Assembly (NCBI RefSeq): GCF_015687175.1
Contig: NZ_JADPQG010000003.1
Span: forward strand, 124,001 to 188,000
Reading direction: 5' to 3'
Source of the DNA: Reinekea sp. G2M2-21
GTDB taxonomy: Bacteria; Pseudomonadota; Gammaproteobacteria; Pseudomonadales; Natronospirillaceae
DNA length: 64,000 bases
How positions within the stretch are numbered: position 1 is the first letter of the stretch; each line of letters opens with the position of its first letter. Both the position numbers and the translations under genes were made by a program. The notes under the pieces were generated by a model that was not told where the DNA came from, did not search any database, and saw only the letters and a list, made by a program, of their open reading frames with translations. Shown in pieces: positions 10,801-18,487 of the stretch.

Positions 10801-12131
10801 AGAATGAAATCTTTTGGGCTGACTTTGTGCTCATAGTCTTCGCGCAGATACAAACTAAGCTCTATTTGGCGGCGACCCTGAGCAAGGTGCAGAACGGGGC
10901 TGGAGATGGCAAACCCGTACCGGGCGTTTACCTCGCTAGCAACGGATGTAACGCCGATGGCTTCTGCTCGGTCAACGAAGGTAGGTACTCCAAACAAGGG
11001 GACAGCGGCGACATCAGAGTCTGTGCTGCCTATCTCAATGGTGCGCTCTTTAATATGGGTCACAAATTGAAACTGTCGTTGTGGCGCTACTTTTTTGCTG
11101 CGCATAAAACCCAGCGTTTTTAGTTTCGCGACGCGTGCATCGGTAATCGTCGTTGCGTGTTCAAGCTTGTAAAGAATCTCTGCCGTTCCAGACGCGCCGC
11201 CGCTGAACAGATCGTTTTCCTGCAAATAAGTAATCGCCTCTGCGGTTGGACTCGGTTGGACGGTTACGTACACACTCGCTGGCGTCGCAGATCTCGGGGC
11301 GTTTTTCAGGACATCCCGGTAGTAAAAATCAATGTGTTTTTGCGTCAGGGCATTCAGCTGATTCTGTACTTTCGAATAGAGCTGTAAAAAGGAGGCGTAC
11401 AGGCCAAAGGCTGGGTCGTGCTTTTGGTTGTTCAACACCTCAACCCAAGCCAGTTCACTTTCTGCTTGTAGATAACGCAGTACACTGAGCACGCGGGAAT
11501 AGGCTTGTTTCACGACTTTTTCGTGCGCAGAATACGCCCCATTCATGGGGACGTCGTTCAGTGGAAACCGAATCCGAACTGGAATGTTAGCCTCTTGTGT
11601 GAGCTCTATCGCCCAGAGATTTTCAAATTCCAATAGGTGTTGACTCAACAACCGATAGCGATCCGTCCCAGATTGTGCGGCAGATTTAAATAGAATCGGT
11701 CCCAAGCGATGCAGCTCACTCACTAATCGATCTCTGACAACCGCGTCGAGAATTAAATCAAAGTTATGCGAACTATCGTTCACTTCGGAAGGAGTCCGCT
11801 TCAACCATTGATTAATATCGACAAAAAGTTTAAAAATGAAAAAGGCCCCTTCGCCTAATCCACTGTCCATCGCACGGTTAAAACGACGGTTCAGTTCCTG
11901 TATATCGCAAGAGTGAATGGCCGCGAGTACGACGAGGTCATCGTTATCGAACAAACTCTGCCAACTGTCGTCTTTCTCTTGGACACCCGCAAGTTTTAGC
12001 TCGGCGGCCAGGTGTCGGCCCTGTACCAGAAGTTCGGTAAACGACATTCGATCCGGCTGAAAATAACCATCTTCAAAGTACCGTATTGCGCGCTCAGACC
12101 GATGGCTACCGTGTGAAGAATAGGAAGTCAT
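7806..12131 (-). CDS. eCIS J-like baseplate protein, Afp11/Pvc11-like
   Basis: At 1441 residues this is the largest protein of the operon. The C-terminal part, from about residue 1170, carries the J-like signature RDAETNADMRMRLAERLRHK followed by ASTVWDFEKLVLQAFPNV, which marks gp6/J-type baseplate wedge proteins of eCIS. The long N-terminal portion is helical and then beta-rich and has no motif I recognise. It starts with ATG overlapping the gp25 stop by 4 bases and ends overlapping the fibre-like gene by 8 bases, so the three genes are translationally coupled. It should form the main ring of wedges around the spike and trigger sheath contraction. Assignment is by motif and gene order. The size is larger than simple phage J proteins, as usual for eCIS. 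Confidence 0.87.
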   Translation of the reverse strand: MTSYSSHGSHRSERAIRYFEDGYFQPDRMSFTELLVQGRHLAAELKLAGVQEKDDSWQSLFDNDDLVVLAAIHSCDIQELNRRFNRAMDSGLGEGAFFIFKLFVDINQWLKRTPSEVNDSSHNFDLILDAVVRDRLVSELHRLGPILFKSAAQSGTDRYRLLSQHLLEFENLWAIELTQEANIPVRIRFPLNDVPMNGAYSAHEKVVKQAYSRVLSVLRYLQAESELAWVEVLNNQKHDPAFGLYASFLQLYSKVQNQLNALTQKHIDFYYRDVLKNAPRSATPASVYVTVQPSPTAEAITYLQENDLFSGGASGTAEILYKLEHATTITDARVAKLKTLGFMRSKKVAPQRQFQFVTHIKERTIEIGSTDSDVAAVPLFGVPTFVDRAEAIGVTSVASEVNARYGFAISSPVLHLAQGRRQIELSLYLREDYEHKVSPKDFILPTAKIDYGRLFSFFLENDVSERSHFGVYKPSARKEALLYRAGEIFDTLPRFIVSELDSSESKPKTEHFFRTYLMARLFNAVTAESFLKEFGRVLRRYLLMRDAWLSDYHKLLLLLRARELLMDNNLLDSQVQTDSLITDAVKNLTSLTLAELSDPLMTALLNEDLSSVVRAAVSESQREQVDSYHWLRINLFKNKERLFYEWMKKIFVVQMTGASGWLTIDNCFVKPVHDTVSSVDMGLGITLTLAEEMEAIVGYDPELHGDNYQTREPVVSFLLNEQAQHASYSILQGLCLKRVLIDVNVQGITDLVVYNQFGRLDPSKPFLPFGPLPTTSAYLIFGNAEMSKKKVSDLSLTCQWADLPNHQDGFADHYRDYTLIDDQQPLNVVNSDFTAQLDVLSNNRWRTLSSADEKSVMETSLFDSLPGSLTLDTSRKLDFQVGNLHRPYDGDFSTEPFDFTPNTRHGFFKLRISQPEFAFGHNVYPELLTHVLTYNARHKKPKPLPKPPYTPSLSSLSLAYQASDRIDFYTRTRKQSEPATTERHVSKKSDQFFHISPFGVEPINPIASGQGATLISSQEYDGNLYIGISASQLGGNLNLYFDLTDDSALEVDAATGQSDIHWHYLTRQGWRQLPPERIIADTSAGFVTSGIVVIDVPDDMSSSHPVVNDNLFWFRISCSQQFSRFGSLRTVVTHGLRLVHAEGAAIANDAVFLPEKWLAKRSVAGLGAIRSRRIATAGRDAETNADMRMRLAERLRHKQRASTVWDFEKLVLQAFPNVNMVKCMNHVNPAVRGISPSHITIAVVPAWSHCTHARCSGAKLSSADLKEIYQYLVLRSVDDCQLHVLNPIYERIQVRCAVQFTSNGNRGYLLKKLNSDISDYLCPWTEQGGLGHFDWKIKTEELESYLSHLPYVSFITDFSILRVVLDEGTAAIDDDYLFSDSAEITERLILPSYRWSLPVPCAKHFITVIDQQQPIQPELTGIDELEIGRTFVVREGKAEDA

Positions 12132-12535
12132 AATGAAACATTGGTCCCTTCAAGAATGTAGTAAGGGTACACAAGATTGTGTCGGGTATTGGTTGCTCGG
12201 ATATCGTAGTCAATCACGATTTTCAGCAACCCTTCCAATGATTGCGCGGCGTCGACCTCAACGCGATTCACAATGATACGAGGCTCGTGGTACAGAATGG
12301 CTTGTTCAACCGTTCGTCGAATTCTGGCAATAGAATTTGAATTAATCACTTCAAACACCAGGCTTTTCAACCGACAGCCGTAACCCGGATTCATCGTGCG
12401 TTCGCCTGGCTCGGTTGACAGCAGTATCCACAAACTCTGTTCAACATCACGGACTCCGTCGACCATGTGCGCGGTAGCATCTTTCGCTGTAAAACTCACT
12501 GGAAATGACCATCCCTTACCCAGAAATTCCATCAC
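12128..12535 (-). CDS. GPW/gp25-family baseplate wedge protein
   Basis: This 135-residue protein is the gp25-type wedge subunit (Afp9/Pvc9) that links the sheath to the baseplate. It shows the family pattern: an N-terminal GKGWSFPV strand (residues 6-13), VEQSLWILLSTEPGERTMNPGYG around residues 31-53 with the conserved EPGER, and a C-terminal beta region around VEVDAAQ and VIDYDIR. The length is normal for the family. It begins 38 bases after the PAAR gene and its stop overlaps the J-like gene start by 4 bases. Both the EPGER motif and the position between spike and J genes make this one of the safest calls in the window. Confidence 0.94.
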   Translation of the reverse strand: MMEFLGKGWSFPVSFTAKDATAHMVDGVRDVEQSLWILLSTEPGERTMNPGYGCRLKSLVFEVINSNSIARIRRTVEQAILYHEPRIIVNRVEVDAAQSLEGLLKIVIDYDIRATNTRHNLVYPYYILEGTNVSL

Positions 12536-12572
12536 AATCCCGTTTTAATAATTGATGTAAAAATGCTTCTCA

Positions 12573-12863
12573 TTACCCGCCGATCATGACCGTCGGTAAC
12601 CCCAACACGACACTGCCTCCGTGAGCGGTGGTATCACCCATTCGCGCAGCGGGCTTTCCCCCGATCATCACGGTCGCCGAGCCCTTGGCGATGGTATCCG
12701 GAGGTCCGACGCAAGTGCACATATCGCCAACAACCGCAGCGGGTAAACTGCCGATTAATACCGTTGGTATTCCCGGTCCCGTGACCGGTCCACCCACGTG
12801 GGGCACGATACCGGTGACCATCGGACAGACATGAAGATCTGTGAGTCTTGCTGCTGGCGGCAT
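12573..12863 (-). CDS. PAAR-domain spike tip protein
   Basis: The 96-residue protein consists of one PAAR domain that caps and sharpens the spike (Afp10/Pvc10 position). It begins with MPPAARLTD, then shows repeated short strands with the histidine and cysteine positions expected for metal binding: H11, C13, C48, C50 and H80. The family's glycine-rich turns (GGKPAARMGD, HGGSVVLG) are clear. It has no C-terminal extension, so it carries no fused toxin. It sits 28 bases after the VgrG-like spike gene and before gp25, the same arrangement as other eCIS loci. A strong ribosome site (GGAG) lies a few bases upstream of the ATG. Confidence 0.94.
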   Translation of the reverse strand: MPPAARLTDLHVCPMVTGIVPHVGGPVTGPGIPTVLIGSLPAAVVGDMCTCVGPPDTIAKGSATVMIGGKPAARMGDTTAHGGSVVLGLPTVMIGG

Positions 12864-12891
12864 TGTGGTTCTCCTTTGGTTGCTTGAACCA

Positions 12892-14682
12892 TCAGTTGAT
12901 CATGACCATGGCGCCTTTAATCGTCGTTTGTCCCGAAGCAGACACTTCTGCGCTGGCACTGCCTTTGCCTACAAAGCCAACCTGGGCGGTGACATTGACA
13001 TTAAGTCCTTCGGCTGTGACATCGGCTTTGGAGGACATCGCAATATTTCCGGTCGCATCCAAATTAATTTTTCCTTTTGCCTTTAAGTTGATGTCTTTAG
13101 GAGAATCCAACGTAATGCCCGCGTCAGACATCAGGTAACTATTTTTATTCAAGTCAGTAATGGATATGGTTTTGGCATCGTCACTGAGTTCCACAACGTG
13201 ACCACCCGGTGTGCTCAGCGTGATCACTTTTTTCTCATCATCGAAACGAACAGTGAGTTTCTCTTTCGTCACCTGCGACCGAATGTAGTTTTCAGCGGTT
13301 ATGGTTTCTGCCGGCGGCAAAGAACTACTGTATAAACTGCCCAATACCACCGGTTGCGCTGGGTCACTGTTGAAGTACCCGACGATAACCTCGTCTCCGA
13401 CGTCTGGAATGCAAAAATGGCCGTAGGCATTAGAAGCTGAAAAACTCGACAATCGAGCCCAAATGCCTTCTGTTTCTACCCCCATCACAGGCAGAGATAT
13501 CTGAATCCGATGTTCACTTGCGGGGTCTGCGTCCAACTTCAGAACTTTGCCAATCTGCAGACCCGTCACCGCTGGAGCAAAGTTGCTCGCGGGCGGCGCT
13601 GATATCGCGTTTTGCTCCGCAAACCAGGTAGGAGACAAGCCGGTTTCTATATCGGTAATCCACTGACCGCCTTCTAATCGGTGAATCACGGCGGTCATCA
13701 TTGCTTTGCCACTCAAGCGTTTGCCTACGCCCACCAGCTCAATACAGCTGCCGACCAATGCCTTTTCGGTACCTTGTACCCGCAAACGGCCTCGAACCCG
13801 AGACATCGCCATTTTCTGCTGTTGCGCGCCGGCCCAGGCCTTCAGTCCGTCGCTACTGACAACCGCACTGGTGTGCGTCTTAACGGCTTTTACATCCAAT
13901 GCTTCTGCCAATGTTGCGGCGGTCAAATTGCCTTGACTGGTAAAAGCGTCGGCTTCAGCAGACTGCTTAACCACGCTTTGCTGAGCAATATCCCAGGCAG
14001 AATAGTCTGCGCTCGGCACCTGAAATTGCGCGTCAACATCGGCGTCAAAAGACATAAGATCTTCTCCGTAAGTAACGGTTAAGACTTCCGCAGCGCTGGC
14101 ATCTGGAGCCTTCACAGAAACCTTGCCGGCGTTAACGGACACCAGTAAACCATTTACCTCCGCCCGGGCAATCATGAAATCCCAATCTGTGCACTGGTAT
14201 TGCACCAGTTCGGCGTACTCGATACTGGTGGCGTCGACATCGGCCGTTAACGCTGAATAGTTTCCAATCAAGGCGGTAATAATGTCGGAGTCTTTCTGGT
14301 CAACGTAATTTTCATTCTTCCGACCCAGTGTCATTGCCAGTACAGGATCCCGACACTCCACACGTAACTGGGAACCACTCTCTGCAGAAATCTGCAAACC
14401 GTGCTTCACAACAACGCCCTCGAAAATCGTTTCCTCACCCTCGTCGTATCCCGCACAGATTTTTATCTTTTTTCCAGGTATGAACATATCGGCATCACTG
14501 ACCGGGAACGATTGATCCGCAGGGTCACCATCAATACATTCTATGATGGCATAGGGCACGCGATTGAATTGATAACTGACAACCACAGAAGTCACCCCGA
14601 CGGTGTCGGGAATTTCCTCACCTTCACTGTATATTGCAATTCGTACAGGACCGTCCGAATTGACGGCCGGGGAATCTGCCAT
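12892..14682 (-). CDS. VgrG-like spike protein (gp27-gp5 fusion, Afp8/Pvc8)
   Basis: The 596-residue protein forms the trimeric central spike. Residues 1 to about 360 resemble the gp27-like hub (VVSYQFNRVPYAII near the start, then AKVNGLL-type strands around the middle). An OB-fold follows at about residues 380-450, recognised by RIQISLPVMG, EGIWARLSSF and DVGDEVIVGYFNSDP. The C-terminal 120 residues are short repeated beta strands (ITDLNKNSYL, INLDATGNIAMSS, GFVGKGSASAEVS) that would make the needle on which PAAR sits. It starts by a one-base TGATG overlap with the LysM gene. No extra effector domain is fused to the end. Family and role are well supported. Confidence 0.92.
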   Translation of the reverse strand: MADSPAVNSDGPVRIAIYSEGEEIPDTVGVTSVVVSYQFNRVPYAIIECIDGDPADQSFPVSDADMFIPGKKIKICAGYDEGEETIFEGVVVKHGLQISAESGSQLRVECRDPVLAMTLGRKNENYVDQKDSDIITALIGNYSALTADVDATSIEYAELVQYQCTDWDFMIARAEVNGLLVSVNAGKVSVKAPDASAAEVLTVTYGEDLMSFDADVDAQFQVPSADYSAWDIAQQSVVKQSAEADAFTSQGNLTAATLAEALDVKAVKTHTSAVVSSDGLKAWAGAQQQKMAMSRVRGRLRVQGTEKALVGSCIELVGVGKRLSGKAMMTAVIHRLEGGQWITDIETGLSPTWFAEQNAISAPPASNFAPAVTGLQIGKVLKLDADPASEHRIQISLPVMGVETEGIWARLSSFSASNAYGHFCIPDVGDEVIVGYFNSDPAQPVVLGSLYSSSLPPAETITAENYIRSQVTKEKLTVRFDDEKKVITLSTPGGHVVELSDDAKTISITDLNKNSYLMSDAGITLDSPKDINLKAKGKINLDATGNIAMSSKADVTAEGLNVNVTAQVGFVGKGSASAEVSASGQTTIKGAMVMIN

Positions 14683-15386
14683 CAGGGTTGCCTTAGCGGG
14701 GGAAAGCGCAGTTGGGTTCCGGGTTCGAGAAAACGGAACGTGTTCAGATTATTGAATTTCGCCACGGCGACGTAGTAGCGACTGTCTTTGTAAATCCGGT
14801 GACATAATTGCGGCAGCGTATCTCCCGCGCGCACGACCACATGGTGCGTCAAATCTGGTGAGGAACGCTTCGCCTGCAAAGACTCCTCTTCATTGGACAT
14901 ATAACTGGAAAAGGCTAACTTCACCTTGGCCCTTATCGGGCTGCCGTCGGGCTTAAATAACGTATAGTCGATAGACATCGAGTCCAACCGACACTTAAAG
15001 GCGAAATCCTTCCAGACAATTTCGACCACACAGGGTTCATGCTCATCGCCATCGTAGTCGTACACAATGTTCTTAAGGTTACTGACTTGGGTGCTGACAT
15101 CGTCCTCGGCTTCGACCACACCGGAGCCATCCAACATCAGTTCAAAGCTCACCTTCTCGGGTTTGTACGCCGTAAACTTAGACTCATCCGAGAGCTTACC
15201 CAGCGGAGTTTTAGATTGCCCGCCTTTGCTGGAACCCGTGCTGTAGTCAATGGCATGGGCGTGAGAAATGGTCGACGGATTCAGCATGACCGTGAAAATA
15301 TCGCTGTCACCTGAAGCCGGTTCCTTCTTTTCACCGACACAGCGGGTTATGGTCAATTTGGTTTTTGTCGCCAGTGACGGGTTCAT
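14682..15386 (-). CDS. LysM-containing eCIS hub protein, Afp7/Pvc7-like
   Basis: This 234-residue protein is a tube-to-baseplate adaptor of the gp53/Pvc7 kind. The C-terminal part from about residue 178 is a LysM domain (VRAGDTLPQLCHRIYKDSRY followed by LEPGTQLRFP). The N-terminal part has the eCIS tube-initiator features VMLNPSTISH (residues 29-38) and FELMLDGSGV. It starts 3 bases after the DUF5908 stop and its own stop shares a base with the VgrG-like gene start, so the three are read as one unit. LysM in contractile particles binds partner proteins or, in some phage tails, peptidoglycan; which applies here cannot be told from sequence. Length is typical of the family. Confidence 0.9.
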   Translation of the reverse strand: MNPSLATKTKLTITRCVGEKKEPASGDSDIFTVMLNPSTISHAHAIDYSTGSSKGGQSKTPLGKLSDESKFTAYKPEKVSFELMLDGSGVVEAEDDVSTQVSNLKNIVYDYDGDEHEPCVVEIVWKDFAFKCRLDSMSIDYTLFKPDGSPIRAKVKLAFSSYMSNEEESLQAKRSSPDLTHHVVVRAGDTLPQLCHRIYKDSRYYVAVAKFNNLNTFRFLEPGTQLRFPPLRQP

Positions 15387-15389
15387 CGG

Positions 15390-15563
15390 TTATCTATCCG
15401 TGGTTTCGCGTAACATCTGTTTTACCAGGCGTTCAACGTCTTTCAGAATCTCCTCCTTTATTCCGGGCGCACAGCACTCGGCTGTTCGCTCATTGCGGTA
15501 ATGGGCGGAATGAGGTTCTTCTACCGTCGAACGTATCGTCAATTGCTTTACTTCTATCGTCAT
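15390..15563 (-). CDS. DUF5908 small eCIS protein, Afp6/Pvc6-like
   Basis: This is a 57-residue gene that is easily missed because of its size. The product starts MTIEVKQLTIRSTV and ends in a charged helix with VERLVKQMLRE. That layout (a short strand beginning with an IEVKQL-type patch, a variable middle, and a helix carrying ERLV) is characteristic of the DUF5908 proteins that always lie between the second tube gene and the LysM gene in eCIS loci. It begins 2 bases after the tube gene stop and ends 3 bases before the LysM gene. Position, size and ends all agree. Its molecular role is not well defined; it is a conserved structural accessory. Confidence 0.85.
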   Translation of the reverse strand: MTIEVKQLTIRSTVEEPHSAHYRNERTAECCAPGIKEEILKDVERLVKQMLRETTDR

Positions 15564-15565
15564 AT

Positions 15566-16042
15566 TTAAAACAACCTCATGGAATAATCGTAACTTAACT
15601 CTATTTTTTCGATGGCCAGTTCATTTTTGGTTGAATTAAATGGGTCCACTTCCCACGAAACAGGAAAAGCGTTGAAAAAAGTCCACGCGCGAATAGGAAT
15701 GTTGTATTCATTCATTAGGTACACGGCCAACGGTTGAGTTTGAATGGAGACTGAAAAATCCAGTTCAAAAACCGACTTACACCAGATGACCAACGGAGAA
15801 TTGATCATATCGATACCGCGTTTCAACACCAGATTTGAATGAGTAATGCCTTTGGGTAACTTATAGGCAAAACGATTCTCGCCGCCTTCATTATAAGTAT
15901 CGGTTTCCAGCTTGGTGGTAATGCCAGATACTTCCTGAAAAGAGGTATCCATTTGACCCAGTGAGCTGACAAAGGATACCTGGAAGAAGAACGCCGTTGG
16001 CGGCGTTTTTAAACTCTGAGCAAGTGCGGCTAAACTTTCCAT
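15566..16042 (-). CDS. Second tube protein (gp19-like, Afp5/Pvc5 type)
   Basis: The 158-residue protein belongs to the T4 gp19 / Hcp-like tube family. It shows FQVSFVSS then FQEVSGITTKLETDTY (about residues 38-53), the standard SFQEVSG patch, and the C-terminal NAFPVSWEVDPFN and NELAIEKIELSYDY strands that close the barrel. It is the second of two tube proteins in the operon; in Afp and PVC the Pvc5-type ring joins the main tube to the spike complex, and that is the likely job here. It is separated from the first tube gene by about 117 bases holding a long stem-loop, and is followed 2 bases later by DUF5908. Confidence 0.9.
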   Translation of the reverse strand: MESLAALAQSLKTPPTAFFFQVSFVSSLGQMDTSFQEVSGITTKLETDTYNEGGENRFAYKLPKGITHSNLVLKRGIDMINSPLVIWCKSVFELDFSVSIQTQPLAVYLMNEYNIPIRAWTFFNAFPVSWEVDPFNSTKNELAIEKIELSYDYSMRLF

Positions 16043-16107
16043 AAAACATAAACCCTTTTACTGCATTGACTGCTTGATCTGCGCTGTTTGCGAACATGCG
16101 GTGTCAA

Positions 16108-16146
16108 CTGAGATACAGGAAGCCCCTAGAGCTTCCTATATCTGAG
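16108..16146. promoter_or_regulatory. Long stem-loop between the two tube genes
   Basis: Two 16-base arms, CTGAGATACAGGAAGC and its near-complement ending in CTGAG, pair with two mismatches around a 7-base loop. It lies between the main tube gene (stop at 16160) and the second tube gene (start at 16042). No run of T follows on either strand, so it is not a standard terminator. A role in partial termination or in protecting the upstream sheath and tube mRNA is inference; those products are needed in far greater number than the baseplate proteins. Confidence 0.55.
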
Positions 16147-16159
16147 CACCGTCTAAACG

Positions 16160-16618
16160 TTAACCGTTGGCGATCGTTAGTCCTTCATGTGCAATTTCAA
16201 TTGTCTCGATGGCGACTTCATTGCTGTCGGATTTCAGATCGGTACCGGTAATTTTGGTCGGCCATGCGTTCGCCAGAGTCCATACCATGGTGACCGCGTC
16301 CGTTTCATCCAACAAACTAATTACCACGGGGACACGTTTGATGGTGTTCATCTTGATCGTTGAGAACCAATCCCAGAACTTGTTATCGCCCTTGTACACG
16401 CCTTTTTTCATGGTCACGTTGCCAGACTTCACAAGCCCAGGCATTTTTATGGTTGAAAAGACAGGGTTATCCCCCGCGCGATACTCAATTATCTGCGATT
16501 CAACATCCAAGCCGGATACTTCCTGAAAAGACATTACTTCGGAGTCCCATTTCACCTGAAAGTAAAATTTAGGCATTGGCCATACTGTTTGGGATTGTGC
16601 GCTACCGTCATCTGCCAT
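16160..16618 (-). CDS. Main tube protein (gp19/Hcp-like, Afp1/Pvc1 type)
   Basis: This 152-residue protein is the probable main subunit of the inner tube through which cargo travels. The family pattern is complete: PKFYFQVKWDSEVMSFQEVSGLDVES in the first 45 residues, an IKMPGLVKSGNVTMKKGVYKG strand pair in the middle, and TLANAWPTKITGTDLKSDSNEVAIE near the end. The ATG follows a strong AAGGA site 8 bases upstream. It lies 50 bases after the sheath gene, as in most contractile systems. It is clearly diverged from the second tube protein, so the two are ancient paralogues rather than a recent copy. Confidence 0.93.
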   Translation of the reverse strand: MADDGSAQSQTVWPMPKFYFQVKWDSEVMSFQEVSGLDVESQIIEYRAGDNPVFSTIKMPGLVKSGNVTMKKGVYKGDNKFWDWFSTIKMNTIKRVPVVISLLDETDAVTMVWTLANAWPTKITGTDLKSDSNEVAIETIEIAHEGLTIANG

Positions 16619-16668
16619 ATTTAAATTCCTTCATCATCAATGTGTTTATACAGTTTGCAAGAACGTTA

Positions 16669-18426
16669 TTACGATTTTTGCATTTGCTGTTGGAATGTAA
16701 TTTCAATAAATTCAGCTGGACGGGTTACCGCTACCAACACCGTAATATTCATGCGCCCTTCTAAGATATCCACCGCCGTCATGGTTTCACCTAACCCAAC
16801 ACTGACGCTGAAGGCATCCGCAGGTGAAGAACCGGCCAAGCCACCTCGCTTCCAGACGCCGGTTAAGAAGTTTTGAATCATACTTTTAATCGTCACCCAG
16901 GTTTTAGACACATTGTCTTCAAACACGAAAGCCTTTGCCGCCGTCGCGATGGATTGTTCAATCATGATCATCGTGCGTCGAACATTCACATAACGCCAAT
17001 CCAGACTATTGCCATCTAACGTACGCGCTCCCCAGACCAAGGTTCCTTCATTTATGAAGTTACGAATAGCGTTTATAGACTTTCCTTGCGCGTGCACGTT
17101 CAGATCTTCCTGGTCGGCGTGCGTAATATTTACTGCCGGTGACATGACACCATTCAAGCTGACATTGGCAGGTGCTTTCCAGACTCCGCGAGAGTTATCT
17201 ACCATGGTATACACACCTGCCATGGCTGAAGACGGAGGCAGGAGGTTCATGGTTTTCGCGGTAGCTTTCAGTATTTTTTCGTAAAGAGGGCTGGCATTGC
17301 GCAAGATTTTTCGTACTTGCACCTTATCTTCGTCTGTTACATCACTGTCTTTAACTTTTTCAAGCTCATCCCAGATCTGTTTCTGGTACTGAAACTTCTT
17401 CTTCGCTTCGGCCAGTTTTTTTTCGTCCGTGGAACCTTCTGCGTTTGTCGGCACTTCGGTTGGCGCCTGCTCCGGCAATTGCAGATCTTCAATGATGACT
17501 TTTTTTACCATATCCGCGCTGAAATTCTGAAAATCGAGCTCTGCGTCTGAGATGACGGTTGAATTTACCCATGGGTAGTAGGCCGTGGCAAAATCCAATG
17601 AATTTGCGCCAGCGTCCATACGGAAATTATCAATGCAATCGTCCGTCGCAACACCTTGGCCCAGAAAACGATGATCGCTTTCCGGCTCTGTTGGGTCGCG
17701 CCGATCACGATAACCCTTGAACACATCCAGAATCGCAATTCTACTCTGCATGGTTGCGCAATGACTCACGCTACTGGCTAAAACGTTTTTATACCCTGCA
17801 GAATCGAGAGTCACTGCTTCAGGAACGACTACCATGGTTGGCTCAGACTCTTTTACCAGTTCATCGATTCCCTTCGTTAAATCTTTTGCTGAGACTTCAC
17901 TGTCGAAACCACCCACGGAAACCACGTAACAAGGGCCGCCACCATTTTGGAAAAACATCAGCATGGATTGATACAGAATGTGTTGTTTCTTTACGTTTTC
18001 CCATTCGATTAAGTAGTCTTTTACAACCGGTTTCCCATCTTTTAAAACGGGCTTTCCGTCTTTGGTCATCGTGTAAGAAAAGCTTTTAGTGACATCCGCT
18101 TGAACGGCGGGAGCTGAGGGTGCAGCGGCCGCTGCAGGTTGGTCTCCCCCCTCCTCAGCCGGTGCTGAAGCTGGTTCTGCTTCAGCGGCGGGCGCAGGAG
18201 TGACATCAGTTATTTTGAACTTCGGCTGAAACATGCCACCAAAGTAATTGCGGAATTCCGCCATTGAGGAAATTCGCCAAGGTTTCAGGTGCAGGCTATC
18301 ACCACCATTGTCTGCCCTTTCGGTGTAGCCAATAAAAGCCGGCACTGCGGTAGCGACTTCAACAACAGAATTGGGAAAGGCGTTTTTCTCAACGATATAA
18401 ACGCCGGGAGTTTTCATGGTTGTCAT
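16669..18426 (-). CDS. Contractile sheath protein
   Basis: The 585-residue protein is the only sheath gene in the window; Afp and PVC have three. The N-terminus has the sheath opening TPGVYIVEK (residues 6-14) and AVPAFIGYTERA. The C-terminal domain from about residue 450 has VNVRRTMIMIEQSI, FVFEDN and the final strands GRMNITVLVAVTRPAEFIEI that interlock with tube and neighbouring sheath subunits. Two insertions stand out: an Ala/Pro/Glu-rich low-complexity stretch at residues 77-109 and a charged helical segment around residues 320-400 with many Lys and Glu. Both would face outwards in this fold. The ATG follows AAGGA. The call is firm. Confidence 0.95.
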   Translation of the reverse strand: MTTMKTPGVYIVEKNAFPNSVVEVATAVPAFIGYTERADNGGDSLHLKPWRISSMAEFRNYFGGMFQPKFKITDVTPAPAAEAEPASAPAEEGGDQPAAAAAPSAPAVQADVTKSFSYTMTKDGKPVLKDGKPVVKDYLIEWENVKKQHILYQSMLMFFQNGGGPCYVVSVGGFDSEVSAKDLTKGIDELVKESEPTMVVVPEAVTLDSAGYKNVLASSVSHCATMQSRIAILDVFKGYRDRRDPTEPESDHRFLGQGVATDDCIDNFRMDAGANSLDFATAYYPWVNSTVISDAELDFQNFSADMVKKVIIEDLQLPEQAPTEVPTNAEGSTDEKKLAEAKKKFQYQKQIWDELEKVKDSDVTDEDKVQVRKILRNASPLYEKILKATAKTMNLLPPSSAMAGVYTMVDNSRGVWKAPANVSLNGVMSPAVNITHADQEDLNVHAQGKSINAIRNFINEGTLVWGARTLDGNSLDWRYVNVRRTMIMIEQSIATAAKAFVFEDNVSKTWVTIKSMIQNFLTGVWKRGGLAGSSPADAFSVSVGLGETMTAVDILEGRMNITVLVAVTRPAEFIEITFQQQMQKS

Positions 18427-18487
18427 AAAATGTTCCTTTGGTAGTCTCGCATATATTTGTTCCCACAGTTACGGCATAAAATGCCCA

